From contig CM018696.1 of NCBI GenBank assembly GCA_009363875.1, positions 20,163,475-20,227,474 of the forward strand: a stretch of 64,000 nt of DNA. Reading direction: 5' to 3'. Numbering within the stretch: position 1 is the stretch's first letter; the number at the start of each line of letters is the position of its first letter. Both the position numbers and the translations under genes were made by a program. Of the stretch, positions 34,821 through 46,062 are shown one piece after another. Source of the stretch: Mikania micrantha. Lineage: Eukaryota; Streptophyta; Magnoliopsida; Asterales; Asteraceae. The notes under the pieces are model-generated. The model did not search any database. It saw only the letters and a program-made list of their open reading frames with translations, and was not told where the DNA came from.

Positions 34821-35345
34821 TTGGGCTGTAAACGAACCGAACATTCATCGAACAGTTCGTGAATCGTTCGGCGGGAAGTTCGTTTATGTTCGTTCGTTTA
34901 ATAAATGAACGAACATGAACAGATGCCGTGTTCTTTCATTTGTGTTCGTGAACGTTCGGTAACACGTTCGTTTACATTCGTTTATGTTCGGTTAAGTTCA
35001 TTTATTATATTTATTCATTAAATGTGTTGTATATTTTTAATTTTTTATTTTTAGGTTAATATCATAAAATTTAAGTTATTATTAATTTAATACTATAACA
35101 TTTTAATTTATATATTTATAAATGATTATCTTCAATGCTTGAAATTAAGAATGTTTATTTATATTGTTTAAATAATATGTGTTCGTTAGCATTCGTGAAC
35201 CGTTCGTGAACAAGCTAAATCCCTTAATGAACGAACACGAACAAGAATTTTCGTTCGGTTGGTGTTCGTGAATCGTTCGTGAACAAGTTAAAAGTTAAAC
35301 GAACGAACACGAACAGGGGCTCGTTCGTGTTCGTTTACAGCCCTA
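34821..35345. mobile_element. hAT-type MITE, TSD GTCCTTTG
   Basis: A 525-bp element with inverted ends GGGCTGTAAACGAACCGAAC and GTTCGTGTTCGTTTACAGCCC, flanked by a perfect 8-bp duplication GTCCTTTG (34813-34820 and 35346-35353). The interior is filled with GTTCGTT/AACGAAC words in both orientations. An 8-bp duplication and CAG-like inverted ends are hAT hallmarks. It has no coding capacity. It lies about 1.5 kb upstream of the host ORF at 36857, within its likely promoter neighbourhood. Confidence 0.88.
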
Positions 35346-36856
35346 GTCCTTTGTATAGTTTGTTAGCTAGTTTGGGGTTATTATGGGTAGGTTTGTTTAC
35401 GTTCGGGAGGGGTATGCCTCTTGCCGTTTTGGTTTTTTTCTTTGTTATCTTATTCCTTCTTTGGTAAATGTTTAGAGAGACGGGAGATGAGGTTGAATAA
35501 TAATGTGACTGCTGTGTTTAGTCTTTCTCCTTAACTGCTGTGTTTTTTGGTATATATTTTATAAAAAAATAATATTATATATGATGATTAAATAATAATG
35601 TGAACACTCACATATAGTCAACGAAAATGACAGGTAAGAAACAATCGCAAAATAATTAATTTGAAATTTGGGTTTTGGTTTCCAACATACATACAGTATT
35701 TCATGCCGGATCTTGTCTCTCATCATCACTTTACAGTTTACACTACATTTCTTGGGTTGATCATCCACCAAAACCTGAAAACTCTGTGGTAAGGTTTCTT
35801 AATCTCCTTTTATTTATTAGGATTAGGATTTTCTTCTTATTGTTATTGAAAATTAACTTGGGCCCCTGAAGCTAGGTTCTATCGTTAATGTTATCTCGAT
35901 TGTTTATGGTCTTTTTTTTTTGTGTCTCATTTAACCAAGGATCGCCATAGATGAGCACTATTTACGATTGTTGCATATAATTTGCTTTTATGTTTGTATA
36001 ATAGGGTTCTAGTTTGATTCTGTTGGGATTGAATTTTCGTAGATTATTAGTTGTTAAAACCTGCTGATGCATCCAAGGGAGGGGTGTTCAAAAACGGTTA
36101 GAACCGCCTAAACAGAGCTAAGCGGCCAATTTGGCCGCTTTGAGATCCAAACGGCTTGACGGTTTGGTTCAAAAACTCGAGAACCGGCAGTTTGGACTAG
36201 AAATTGAGAAACATCTTTGTCGTTTTAAAACTTTTGATACAAAGTAATAATTGGACAAAGAAATTAAAAATCATTCAAGCTTTCAAAATCGAAACCATAA
36301 ACCCACAAGGGCCGTGTGGGATTTCTAATTGAAATTAAAATTTGGAGTCCTTTTGATTCGTGCTAGAGATATGTGATTAAAATTCAAAGTCCAAATGATA
36401 AATCCCGATCTAGAAAGCTCTTTTTACATTTCAAAAGCCAAAAGTCTGCTGCCCAATTACAATCCCACTACTTATTATAAATATAACAAAATCTCGTACC
36501 TAATTAAAATTATTACTTATAAATAAAAGTCCAATTCATATGAGAAATTTTACAAAAATCATAGGTCCTAAGCTTTTGCTTGGGCTTCTTTACCCATTGG
36601 GTCAGTCTTACGGCCCACCCAGCCAGCCATGTTGGTTTGGTTTTGTGGTTTTCAGGCCTTTGGCCTAAAATTTTTTTGATAACTTATGAAGCCTGAACGT
36701 GAACGTAAGCACCCTTGAGTATAACTGAGGTTTAAATCATCATCGAGTGAGTTACTACCTGCTCGCTTATTGATTAAGTTTATGATTTTCATATGATTTT
36801 TACTACGCTTTTAATTGTTGGCACTTTAACACTTTCATTTGTTGAACCTTCAAAGA
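35346..36856 (+). promoter_or_regulatory. 5' region of the host gene: promoter, leader and probable intron
   Basis: Sequence upstream of the 169-codon ORF. A TATA-like stretch (TATATATTTTATAAAA) lies at about 35550. A leader-like segment around 35700-35790 ends CTCTGTG before GTAAGG, a good splice donor. An acceptor just before the ATG is possible (TTCAAAG at about 36849-36855). I infer a leader intron that holds the repeat at 36082-36715. Exact exon borders cannot be fixed without transcripts. Confidence 0.4.
36082..36715. mobile_element. Probable MITE in the leader intron (GGGGTGTTC end)
   Basis: Starts AGGGGTGTTCAAAAACGG and is rich in AACCG/CGGTT words at its left side; the end near GTGAACGTAAGCACCCTT is a weak inverted match. 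The start resembles the element at 62257-62795 (GGAGTGTTCGCGG). I found no clean target duplication, so both ends are tentative. Confidence 0.4.
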
Positions 36857-37366
36857 ATGCTCAGTGAAACTAATAGCGGTCAAAATCCACCACCAGTCAT
36901 GGTTCAAACACTGGAAGCCATCAAGGGTGGTGGTGGTTCCATAAAGGTTGGAACCACCGGCACCATAAATGCTTTAATGACAAGGGAACTTCGTTCAGTT
37001 AAAGTTGCATCTAATGAATCTGCAACGGATACAACTCCAAAAGCAAGAGTACAAACAAATGAAGCAAGCACCAGCAGCTGCAGCAGTAACAACACGTTGA
37101 GTGAGAAACACGCTAGCATTGACCAAAGTACCAAAAGCCATCATGCTAGGCAAGATAGCAGGAACCCGTTTCTTCGGTCTGAAAGTGTACAAGTAGATGG
37201 AAATGGAACTAATAACAAAAGAAAAAATGACAAAAAGGGGTCTTGCATTGTTGAAATAGTTGATGTAAAATGTGGTGTTCCTGATAAAATGTGGGTGAAT
37301 CCGATAACAAACCGGTTGAAGAAACTCGCTTTCTCAAAGCTTTCAGAAGCCAATGGCGTCAAGTAG
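36857..37366 (+). CDS. Small plant nuclear gene of unknown function (169 aa)
   Basis: The only complete host-like ORF in the window. The ATG at 36857 is the first in frame (MLSETNSGQNPPPVMVQTLE). A glycine-rich motif follows (residues 23-45: KGGGGSIKVGTTGTINALMT then REL), then a Ser/Thr/Asn-rich, probably disordered middle (50-120), a basic patch NNKRKNDKKG (119-128) that could be a nuclear signal, and a C-terminal block VDVKCGVPDKMWVNPITNRL followed by KKLAFSKLSE. Conserved-looking ends around a disordered centre suggest a plant-specific regulatory or adaptor protein; I cannot name the family. Codon use and GC content stand out from the AT-rich flanks. It ends at TAG with no internal damage and has transposons on both sides. 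Confidence 0.75.
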   Translation: MLSETNSGQNPPPVMVQTLEAIKGGGGSIKVGTTGTINALMTRELRSVKVASNESATDTTPKARVQTNEASTSSCSSNNTLSEKHASIDQSTKSHHARQDSRNPFLRSESVQVDGNGTNNKRKNDKKGSCIVEIVDVKCGVPDKMWVNPITNRLKKLAFSKLSEANGVK

Positions 37367-37747
37367 ACCAGAAGCGCGTTCGAAATCTGTCAATCGTTTA
37401 AATATGAGAACTTGGAAGTAGAGGTGGTCTGGGATCTGTTGTGTTAGTAAGTGTATTACTTTCTTAAAGTTTGACCCACCCGCAAACGAGTGATTAAAGG
37501 GTTTTTGTTGACTCTTTAGAATTTTGTTTATTTATCCACAAACTTTCATATTTCTTATGTGGAAGGAAATGTTTGTAGAACATGTCATGTGCAAATGTGA
37601 ACATGAAGACAAATAGGCAATGCTTGTTTTTGTCCATCATGAGTTAATGATGATAATTGACAATTGGGTTTGCTTTTCATAAAATTGGTGATGTGTGTAC
37701 ATATACATATTGATAATAAATCACATGTATTTATGTTACATATAGCC
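37367..37747 (+). other. 3' flank of the host gene
   Basis: Probable 3' untranslated region and terminator sequence; AT-rich, with several possible AATAAA-like signals (for example TGATAATAAATC at about 37711). No other feature before the hAT element. Confidence 0.35.
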
Positions 37748-38509
37748 CAAGGGCGGTATTAAGAATTGAGATGACCGGGACAGGCCGGGAAAAAAAGGCC
37801 CATAGTGAATACAAATATTAAAGCAAGGGTGTTAAAAAAAATCGAAAACCGAACCTTATTTGTAAATAAAAAAACGAATTTTGTATTTGGTTTTCTGTTC
37901 GGTTTCCAACCATATCCGTGTTTCAAATTAGGTTCCTAATCGTATCCGAATTCTGAATTTCGGTTTTCGGTTCGGTTATCGGTTCCATTTTAGTTTGAAT
38001 ATGGTTTGTTCGGTTAATCGATTAAACTTAATTCAGATTTAAAATTATAATTTTATAAACACTATATAAGATCAAATTCGATTTATTTGGTTTTTAATAG
38101 GTTTATTTGGTTGAATTCGGTTTGTAACCGGTTTATTTGGTTGAATTCGCTTTGTAATCGGTTTATTTGGTTTTTAATAAGTTTATTCGGTTTGTTTGGT
38201 ATTAACCAAAACTGAACCGAACCACTTCCCTACTATGGTTCGGTTTTCGGATAGAATGAAAACCGGTTAAATCAAACCAATGAACACTGCTGATTTAAAT
38301 GACATAAAAATAACTTTCTATATATTATAGTGAATTACTTTATGTAACTATTAAATTGTATTTTTATAAATAGTTCCTTTTCGTTATCTATAATTTGTTG
38401 ATTCTCGTTTAAATGAATCTTTGTATATACATATATGCCAAAAAAAATTCTCCACCTTAAAAAAATAGGCATGGGACGAGGGTGTTTGCCCCTCCCTGGG
38501 CCACCCCTG
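37748..38509. mobile_element. hAT-type element, TSD ATATAGCC/ATGTAGCC
   Basis: A 762-bp element with ends CAAGGGCGG and CCACCCCTG (inverted, two differences), flanked by an 8-bp duplication with one transition (37740-37747 ATATAGCC; 38510-38517 ATGTAGCC). The subterminal stretches GACCGGGACAGGCCGGG and GTGTTTGCCCCTCCCTGGG are GC-rich; the interior (37828-38297) is a GGTTCGGTTT/AACCGAAC-rich block that may be a second, nested MITE (AGGGTGTTAAAAAAAATCG ... AATGAACACTGC). No transposase reading frame. Confidence 0.75.
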
Positions 38510-40672
38510 ATGTAGCCCCAGTCTAGTTTGTTTAAAAGCAATCTTTTTCAATAAATATACACAATGTTTATTTGTATCGTACATTGTCAAACCCTGACCC
38601 GCAGCGGAAGTCTTAACAGAGTCTTGGTGTCGACAGTAATTAACAAAGGCATAAGTTAAACGAACGATTTAAATAAAACATGGATATTTATATAAAAAGT
38701 TATCGATAATTGTTAAAACATTACAAGTTTAACAAACATCAGTTTTAACATCTAGATAACCGGTCCCAGATAAATATCCCAAAGCACGCTCGCTAACTAG
38801 AACCGGTTTCCTTTCCTTTTCCATCATCATGCTACTTACCTGAGAAACATACCAAATTTAAAAGTAAGTGTCAACCAAACGGGTTGGTGAGTTCACAGGT
38901 TTTCATATAAAAACATTTAAGCAAAGGAAAAGAGCGTAATGTACAAAAACATCGTGATATAGAACTCATCGTAGACTAGCTAGGTACTACGATACGATAA
39001 ACACCATGAGCCCATAATCAAACCAAAACCAAGGTGCAAACACCCCTCAACATATATTGCTCCCGTTACTCACGGACCATGACAGCTGGTCGGGGAGTGG
39101 GTTGTCAAACCCGATAGATCTACCAATATATCTTGCGGTCCCTCCCCCGAGACTAATGATTATGACTGCGGGAGCGAATCCCCTCTGGAGCGAATACACA
39201 GAGAACACATATACAAATGGCTACACTTACTCAAGAGCTATCTAAGTCACATATCACCCCAAACCATACATTACAATTTAAATCTTTCTTTTCCCGGTAT
39301 GTTTCTCCCCCGGTTTATCAAAAACCAAAAACATTATTAAAAAAGGGCCGTGAAACTCACCTCAATGCGTTCCTGCTAGCAACAGAGATTCCCAAACAAC
39401 CCGACTGTTCTCACTAGCGCCCTAAAACCCAAGGGACACATTAACAGTCTGAATAAAAGTCCATTATGTAAGTTGTTCACCCAACTTAACTAGACTTACA
39501 CACATTCCACTAGGGACAACAGATTTCACACAAACGACCCGTTGGTGACTAGAATTTAGCTATTTTATCATAAATCATAAGTTAACGTTTTTAAGTCATA
39601 AAATTTCAAAATAACTAAGTTATCTTTGTTAAAAATCCATTTTAACTCCAAACGTAATTATTTATAATTATTTGTCAATTTTGACAATTTATTCGTATTT
39701 TACCGACAAAACCAACAACTTAACACGCAAGCACGTCAACATGCATTATGGACTAAGTGATCTTTAATACTTCAAAATAAGTATTTTATACTTATTTTTA
39801 TATCAAATTTGCTGATTAAAATTAGCCACAAAATTATGTCAGAATTATGCGTTAAAACGACGTTTTTACGCCATTTTTAGACATAGTTTTCAAATATTTC
39901 ATTTTATAATTTTCTTACAAAAATTATACATTATAAATTACAAATTTTTATCATAAAAACTTATAAATTTTCTGATCAAAATCAGATTCATAAAAAGACT
40001 CTTTTTATATGTTAAAAATAGTCGAAAACGCGTGTTTTCGGTTAACAACGATCATCCTTTAAATATATTTTTAAATCCACTTGATTTTATACTTAAAATA
40101 TTTCATAAATCCCTATAATTTAATGATACAAATCTGTTAAAAATTTATTTTATAGAAACTCTAATTTTTAAAGGTTTTATCTTATCAAAACATCCATTTA
40201 AGGTGATAAAATTATGATTAAGTTATTTAACCATTATTTATTCATTTTTCAACAAAAATAATTATATTTTTATGTATTTTATGACTTTAAAATCAGATTT
40301 GATATATTTCATAAAATATCAATAATAATAAGTATTAAAATTCAATAACTATATAAATAGTTACATGTATACTCATGCATGCATACTTATACAACCATCA
40401 TGCATGTACATCATACATCTTATACATATACATATGTGTATATATTATATATATGTATTCATGAGTATAATACATACACATGCATACATGACATCAAAAC
40501 ATACATGCATTCATATATAAATATACCATGTACATAAACATACATGCATGTATGACAAAGTCACACATATCCATATATATTCATACATGTATTCATACAT
40601 GTATCTAGAAATTACATATACACCTTTATGCATGCAAGATCTCACACTCACCCATATATATATATATATATA

Positions 40673-42045
40673 GGGCATGAAATTTTTGATAACCCTCATC
40701 TTTTGTTACAACCCATTAACCATCATCCAATGGTTGCTTGAAAAAGGAAAGTGTGTAGGATCGTGACACGTGTCAGATTCCTTTTTTTTCTTTTTTTAAT
40801 ATAAAGGGTATTTAAGACATTTGTTATTTAAGTAAAGTTTACCCCCTTTTTTTAAACATTCATAACTTTTTAATACTATATTATTTTTAAAAAAAAATTG
40901 CACCATTATACTCGTCTCATTTTTCTCTTTAATTTCGTTATAATCTCGACTAGTTTTTTTTTTTTATGTCATGTATTTACATCATTGTAACGAACTTAAA
41001 GATAGCAAATTAATTAAAAAAAATTATAGCAATGGTATATTACAGTAATGTAACAAAAAATGAAGTAATGTAACACAAAATGAAGTAATTTACAATGACA
41101 TAATTAACGGTGACGTAACACATTATTTAATTTTTTTCTCTAACAATGATAATTACAATGATAAATTACAGTGATGAAACAGAACACATTATTTTGATTT
41201 TTTTCTCTCACAATGATAATTATAGTGATGTAATTTTTCATTATTCGAAAAAAATTTAAACTAATTTGTTGTCAATGTAAATTACATCACTGTAATTTAA
41301 ACCAAATTCACCGAAAAAAACCGAAACCGAATTTTATGTCAATGTAAATTACATCACGATAAATTACGTCAATGTAACTTACATCACTGTAATTTATCAT
41401 TTTTAAAAAAATTTCAAATAAATTTGTTATATTTAAGCTCGTTACAATGATGTAAATATATGGCATCTAAAAAAGGTAAAAAAAATTAGTCGAGACTATA
41501 ACGGAATTAAAGAGAAAAATGAGACGAATATAATGGTGCAATTTTTTTAAAAAAATAATATATTATAAAAAAGTTATTAATGTTTAAATTACATCACTGT
41601 AATTTAAACCAAATTCACCGAAAAAAACCGAAACCGAATTTTACGTCAATGTAAATTACATCACGATAAATTACGTCAATGTAACTTACATCACTGTAAT
41701 TTATCATTTTTAAAAAAATTTCAAATAAATTTGTTATATTTAAGCTCGTTACAATGATGTAAATATATGGCATCTAAAAAAGGTAAAAAAAAAATTAGTC
41801 GAGACTATAACGGAATTAAAGAGAAAAATGAAACGAATATAATGGTGCAATTTTTTTAAAAAAATAATATATTATAAAAAAGTTATTAATGTTTAAAAAA
41901 GAGTGGGGGGAAACTTATAAGGGGTAAAATGACTATGATGCCCTTTTTAATATTTTAATGAAATGCATATGTGTAAGCTTATGATTGGTTGAAATGAGTT
42001 ATGTAGTTGTAGCAAAAAAAGAGGGTTATTTTTTATACCCTTCCC
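40673..42045. mobile_element. TA-flanked inverted-repeat element (GATGTAAC family)
   Basis: A 1373-bp element between (TA)n tracts at 40651-40672 and 42046-42066. The left arm (GGGCATGAAATTTTTGATAACCCTC; AAATTGCACCATTATACTCG; CTCTTTAATTTCGTTATAAT) recurs inverted at the right (ATAACGGAATTAAAGAG; AATATAATGGTGCAATTTT; GAGGGTTATTTTTTATACCC), so inverted repeats exceed 250 bp. The interior is built of TTACA(G/C)TGATGTAA words. A 307-bp segment is directly duplicated (41282-41588 and about 41589-41896). The element at 58446-60021 has the same ends and is clearly related. It is non-coding and sits inside the Tekay LTR. Confidence 0.82.
41282..41896. repeat. 307-bp tandem duplication
   Basis: The segment beginning TTACATCACTGTAATTTAAACC occurs at 41282 and again at 41589, nearly identical through the right arm of the element (ending at GTTATTAATGTTTAAA). 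Few substitutions separate the copies, so the duplication is recent relative to the element. The right arm is therefore present twice and the left arm once. Confidence 0.88.
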
Positions 42046-43290
42046 TATATATATATATATATATATTTGTTCATGCATGTAACCATCTCACATGTACACA
42101 TATATATACATATATACATATATGTTCATGCATGTACCTATATCACATACACATACACATGTATATGCATGTATATCTACATGCATGTTATTAAAATAAC
42201 CATCCAAAATGAAAACATTCATCATGTATGTGTGTATTTATATTTTTAAAAGAAATAAAACAACCATATATATATATATATATTTACACACACATTCTCG
42301 TCACTTACATACATATCTATATATATTTTTATGACTCACACACACATTCATACACACACACACACTTACATGTTATCATCTTTACACTAAAAACCCACTT
42401 GATTTAAACACATTCTTTGGGTGAACAACTTATATAAAACCAAATGTATGGAGATTTTACCTTAATCAAGTTAGCAAAGTGAGTGTTTTTGATCAAAACC
42501 TTTCCAAGGACACCAAAATTATCCAAGACTTAACAAAAATGGAGGATAAAATCTTGAATTATTAGAAAATGGTGGTGTAGTGAAAGAGAGAGGGAGGTGA
42601 CGATGAGAGAGATATGGAGGAAAGAGTGGGAGGCTTTTCTTGTAAAATGAGTTATAATGATGAGGTTGGGATTTTGGAAGATTTAAAAAAATCACATCAT
42701 GCTCACCTTTTGCCATGTGTAAGACACTTGTCTTACACCCACTCATTTTAGACAAAACACAGGTAAAAACAGGTATATTCTGAGTCCTAAGGTGTATAAA
42801 CTTGTACCGGAAATTTGCTAAAAATTCCGATTTTTATTATAAAATTAATAGAATATTTAATCGTACTAAAACGATCAAATTTTAGTGAAAAGAATGACCT
42901 TAAATATTATCTGATTAATTTAATTCATTTTGTCCGGCAAAAACGCAGGTAACGTCGGTTGTCAGTAAAATCAACAGTTTACGCCAAATTTCACAGTTTT
43001 CATTGTTAACTTTATTTCTCCATTTATGATTTATCATTTTATGTCAAACCAAGCATATCTACTAAATTCGTTAACCGAGTCGTCACCAACGTCGTTTAAA
43101 CACCGCCGAATGGTACCGAAATCTCAAAAAAATCACCAAATGCAAATCCATGCATTTAAACAGCACTCTGTGCTAGACTTTTGACAACATTAATTTAATA
43201 AACATTATTAAATTATTAACGCATTAATAAATCAAATTTTAGTACACTAACCATTACGGATCGTCATTCATAAAATTACCGGATGTCACA

Positions 43291-46060
43291 GTCTACCCTG
43301 GTTTAGGAAATTTCGTCCCGAAATTATAAACCACCACGAACTTTTCTTTTCATAAGAAAACTGGTGGGGATACTTCTTTCTCATCTGACCCTCACGCTCC
43401 CAAATAAATTATGGGCCACTCCTCGAATTCAATTTTACTTTCACTAACTTGATTCGACTATGTCGAAGCTTATGGATTTTCCAATCGAAACCTCAATAAG
43501 CTCTTTGACAAAATGAAGTCTTTCATCAACATGAATCTTTTCACTCGATCACCAGCCGTCTCATCAAAAGACATTTCTTCAAGTTAGATACATGGAATAC
43601 ATTGTTCACACCGCTGAGCTGCGACGGTAACTTGATTCGATGCACAACTGGATCAATTCGATCCAAAATCCACCGCGATTGTCAAATCTAGCGACTCCTT
43701 TCCAAGGTAAGACTTTTACCATAACACGATATCCAACCTGGAATTCCAACGGTTTCTGTCGATTGTCAGCATAACTTTTCTGCCTATCCATAACAGCTTT
43801 CAATCTATCCTTTATTCGAAGACCTTATCAGTGGTCTCTTGAATAATTTCAGCTCCAATAAGTTGTTTTCACCAACTTCTGCCCAACACAAAGGCAAGCG
43901 ACACTTCATACCATAAAGGACTTCGAATGGTACAACTTTAATACTCGAGTGGTAACTATTCTTATAAGAAAATCCAGCTAACGGTAAACGAACATCCTAA
44001 CTACCACCGAAATCAAGCACAACATGCCTGAAGCATATCCTCAACTGTCTGAATAGTTGTTTCGCTCTGACCAACTGTCTGTGGGTGACAAACAGTACTC
44101 ATATCTAGACGAGTACCAAAGGCATTTTGTTAACATTGCCAAAACCTTGATGTAAACCGACTGTCCCAGTTAGATATGATCGACACAGGAACGCCATGCC
44201 TTGAAACAATTTCTTTCAAATCTTTATACATCTTATACAACCCTGGATGTATTGAACAATATGACTTGTGAGCTTCATCCAATACTAGCTCACGAAAGTT
44301 ACCAAAACAAAGTACCCATATACGATCCATGAAATATAAAATTTCATCAGACTTTGGGATTAATTCTTTAACCATTAGGTGTAAGCCTTCGGCTTTGACA
44401 TTTTCAACTTTAAGTGCCTCGAGTTGTGCCTCACGAATTTGAGCTGTAAGGCTCATTTGGATAGTTAAGCCTAATGCACGCACTCGTAAATTTTTGTCTC
44501 TAATCTTTCTACTCAAGGCATCTGCCACTACGTTCGCCTTTTCAGGATGATAACAAATATCATAATCGTAATCATTGAGAAGTTCCACTCACCTACGTTG
44601 TTTCATATTCAGATCTTTTTGATCAAAAATATGTTTGAGACTTTCATGATCGATGAAGATAGTACACTTCGTCCCATAAAAATAATGTCTCCATATCTTG
44701 AGCGCAAAAACAACCGCTCCCAAATCTAGATCATGGGTGGTGTAATTCTTCTCATGAATTTTAAGTTGTCGCGAAGCGTATGCTATCACCTTATCTTGCT
44801 GCATTAAAACAAATCCAAGACCTTGTCGTGATGCATCGCAATATACCACAAATCCATCATTTCCATCAGGAAGTGATAAAATAGGCGCAATACATAGTTT
44901 ATGCTTCAATAGTTGAAAAGTTTCTTCTTGCTTGGCGCCCCAGTCAAACTTCTAATCCTTCTGAGTCAATAAAGTTAATGATTGTGCAAACTTAGAAAAG
45001 TTCTCAATGAACCTTCTATAATAACCAGCCATTCCCAAAAACTGATGCATTTCAGTTGGAGATGTAGGCGTACTCCAATTCTTGATTGCTTCAATTTTCA
45101 TGGGATTCACTTCGATGTCTTTCTCGTTAATGACATGACCCAGAAATTGAACTTCATGAATCCAAAATTTACATTTGGAGAACTTAGCATAAAGCTTCTT
45201 ATTCTTTAATAATTGCAAAACCAACCTCAGATAACGTTCATGGTCTTCCTTGCTTTTTGAATTATAAGTACATCGTCAATAAAGACAATTACAAACTTAT
45301 CCAAATAAGGTCTACAAACCCTATTCATTTGGTCCATAAATGTCGCAGGTGCATTCGTTAACCTGAAAGGCATGACCAAGAACTCATAATGCCCATAGCG
45401 TGTTCTAAAGGCAGTCTTTGGAACATCTTCCTCCACAATCTTCAATTGGTGGTATCTTGAGCGTATATCTATCTTTGAATAGAAACTCGAAGCACACAAC
45501 TGATCAAACAAAATCATCAATCGTCGGCAAGGAATACCGATTCTTGATGGTGAGTTTATTCAACTCTATATAGTTAATGCATATCCTCATTGACCCATAT
45601 TTCTTTTTGACGAATAAGACCGGTGCTCTCTAAGGAGAAAAACTTGTTCTAATAAATCCTTTATCCAATAATTCTTGTAACTGATTGGACAATTCTTGCA
45701 TTTCAGAAGGCATTTCAAAAGGTGCTAGTCGATATGGGGCCTTCACAATAGGTGCCGCTCCTAGCACAAGGTAGATTTGAAACTTTATATGTCTTGATGG
45801 AGGCAATCCCGGTAGGTCCTCTAGAAAAACTTCTAGATATTCTCGAACAACATGTATTTCCTCGATCTTTGATTTTTCAGCTTTTGTACCGACAATACTA
45901 TCTGAGAATGAGGGGCATCCTTTGTGTAGAAAATTTAGTGCCTTCATAACATTGATCATCCTCAAGGGAGGTTTCCTCAGTTCACCAAGAATAACCAGGA
46001 TTTCACCGTTTGAAAGAGGAAGACAAATAACCTATTCAAAGCAAACAACTTATGCCCGAT
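43291..46060 (-). pseudogene. Tekay pol, truncated, with integrase core deletion
   Basis: Minus strand, order protease end / RT / RNase H / integrase. From 46060: PLSNGEILVILGELRK, MKALNFLHKGC, EDLPGLPPSRHIKFQIYLV, APYRLAPFEM. RT: YSKIDIRSRYHQLKI, TAFRTRYGHYEFLVMPF and the active site VIVFIDDVLI. RNase H: VVYCDASRQGLGFVLMQQDK. Integrase: LDEAHKSYCSIHPGLYKMYK, then KDLKE joins directly to IVSRHGVPVSIIS (near 44207). The second zinc Cys pair and the first catalytic Asp are deleted, and the Asp after IIS reads Asn. CHPQTVGQSE keeps the catalytic Glu position. C-terminal: QKSYADNRQKPLEFQVGYRV. Gag and most of protease are absent; several stops. Cannot be active. Confidence 0.88.
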
Positions 46061-46062
46061 TC

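Larger units (their letters stand above)
38585..43290 (-). mobile_element. Tekay-type 3' LTR with a nested insertion
   Basis: On the minus strand the LTR starts TGTGACATCC at 43290, directly after the pol gene and a polypurine-like CCAGGGTAGAC, and ends GGGTCAGGGTTTGACA at 38585. The phrase GGGACGAAATTTCCTAAACC just upstream of the tract is typical of Tekay/Del chromoviruses. Native length is about 3.3 kb once the element at 40673-42045 is removed. Landmarks GTTGGTGAGTTCACAGG (38880-38900) and CCCGCAGCGGAAG near the end recur in the other giant LTRs. The interior is very AT-rich and carries TA/CATG microsatellites (40370-40670, 42046-42370). No partner 5' LTR is in the window. Confidence 0.8.

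Noticed and set aside
36839..36856. Upstream TTG as start of the host ORF
   Set aside because: Plant nuclear genes start at ATG; the first in-frame ATG is at 36857.
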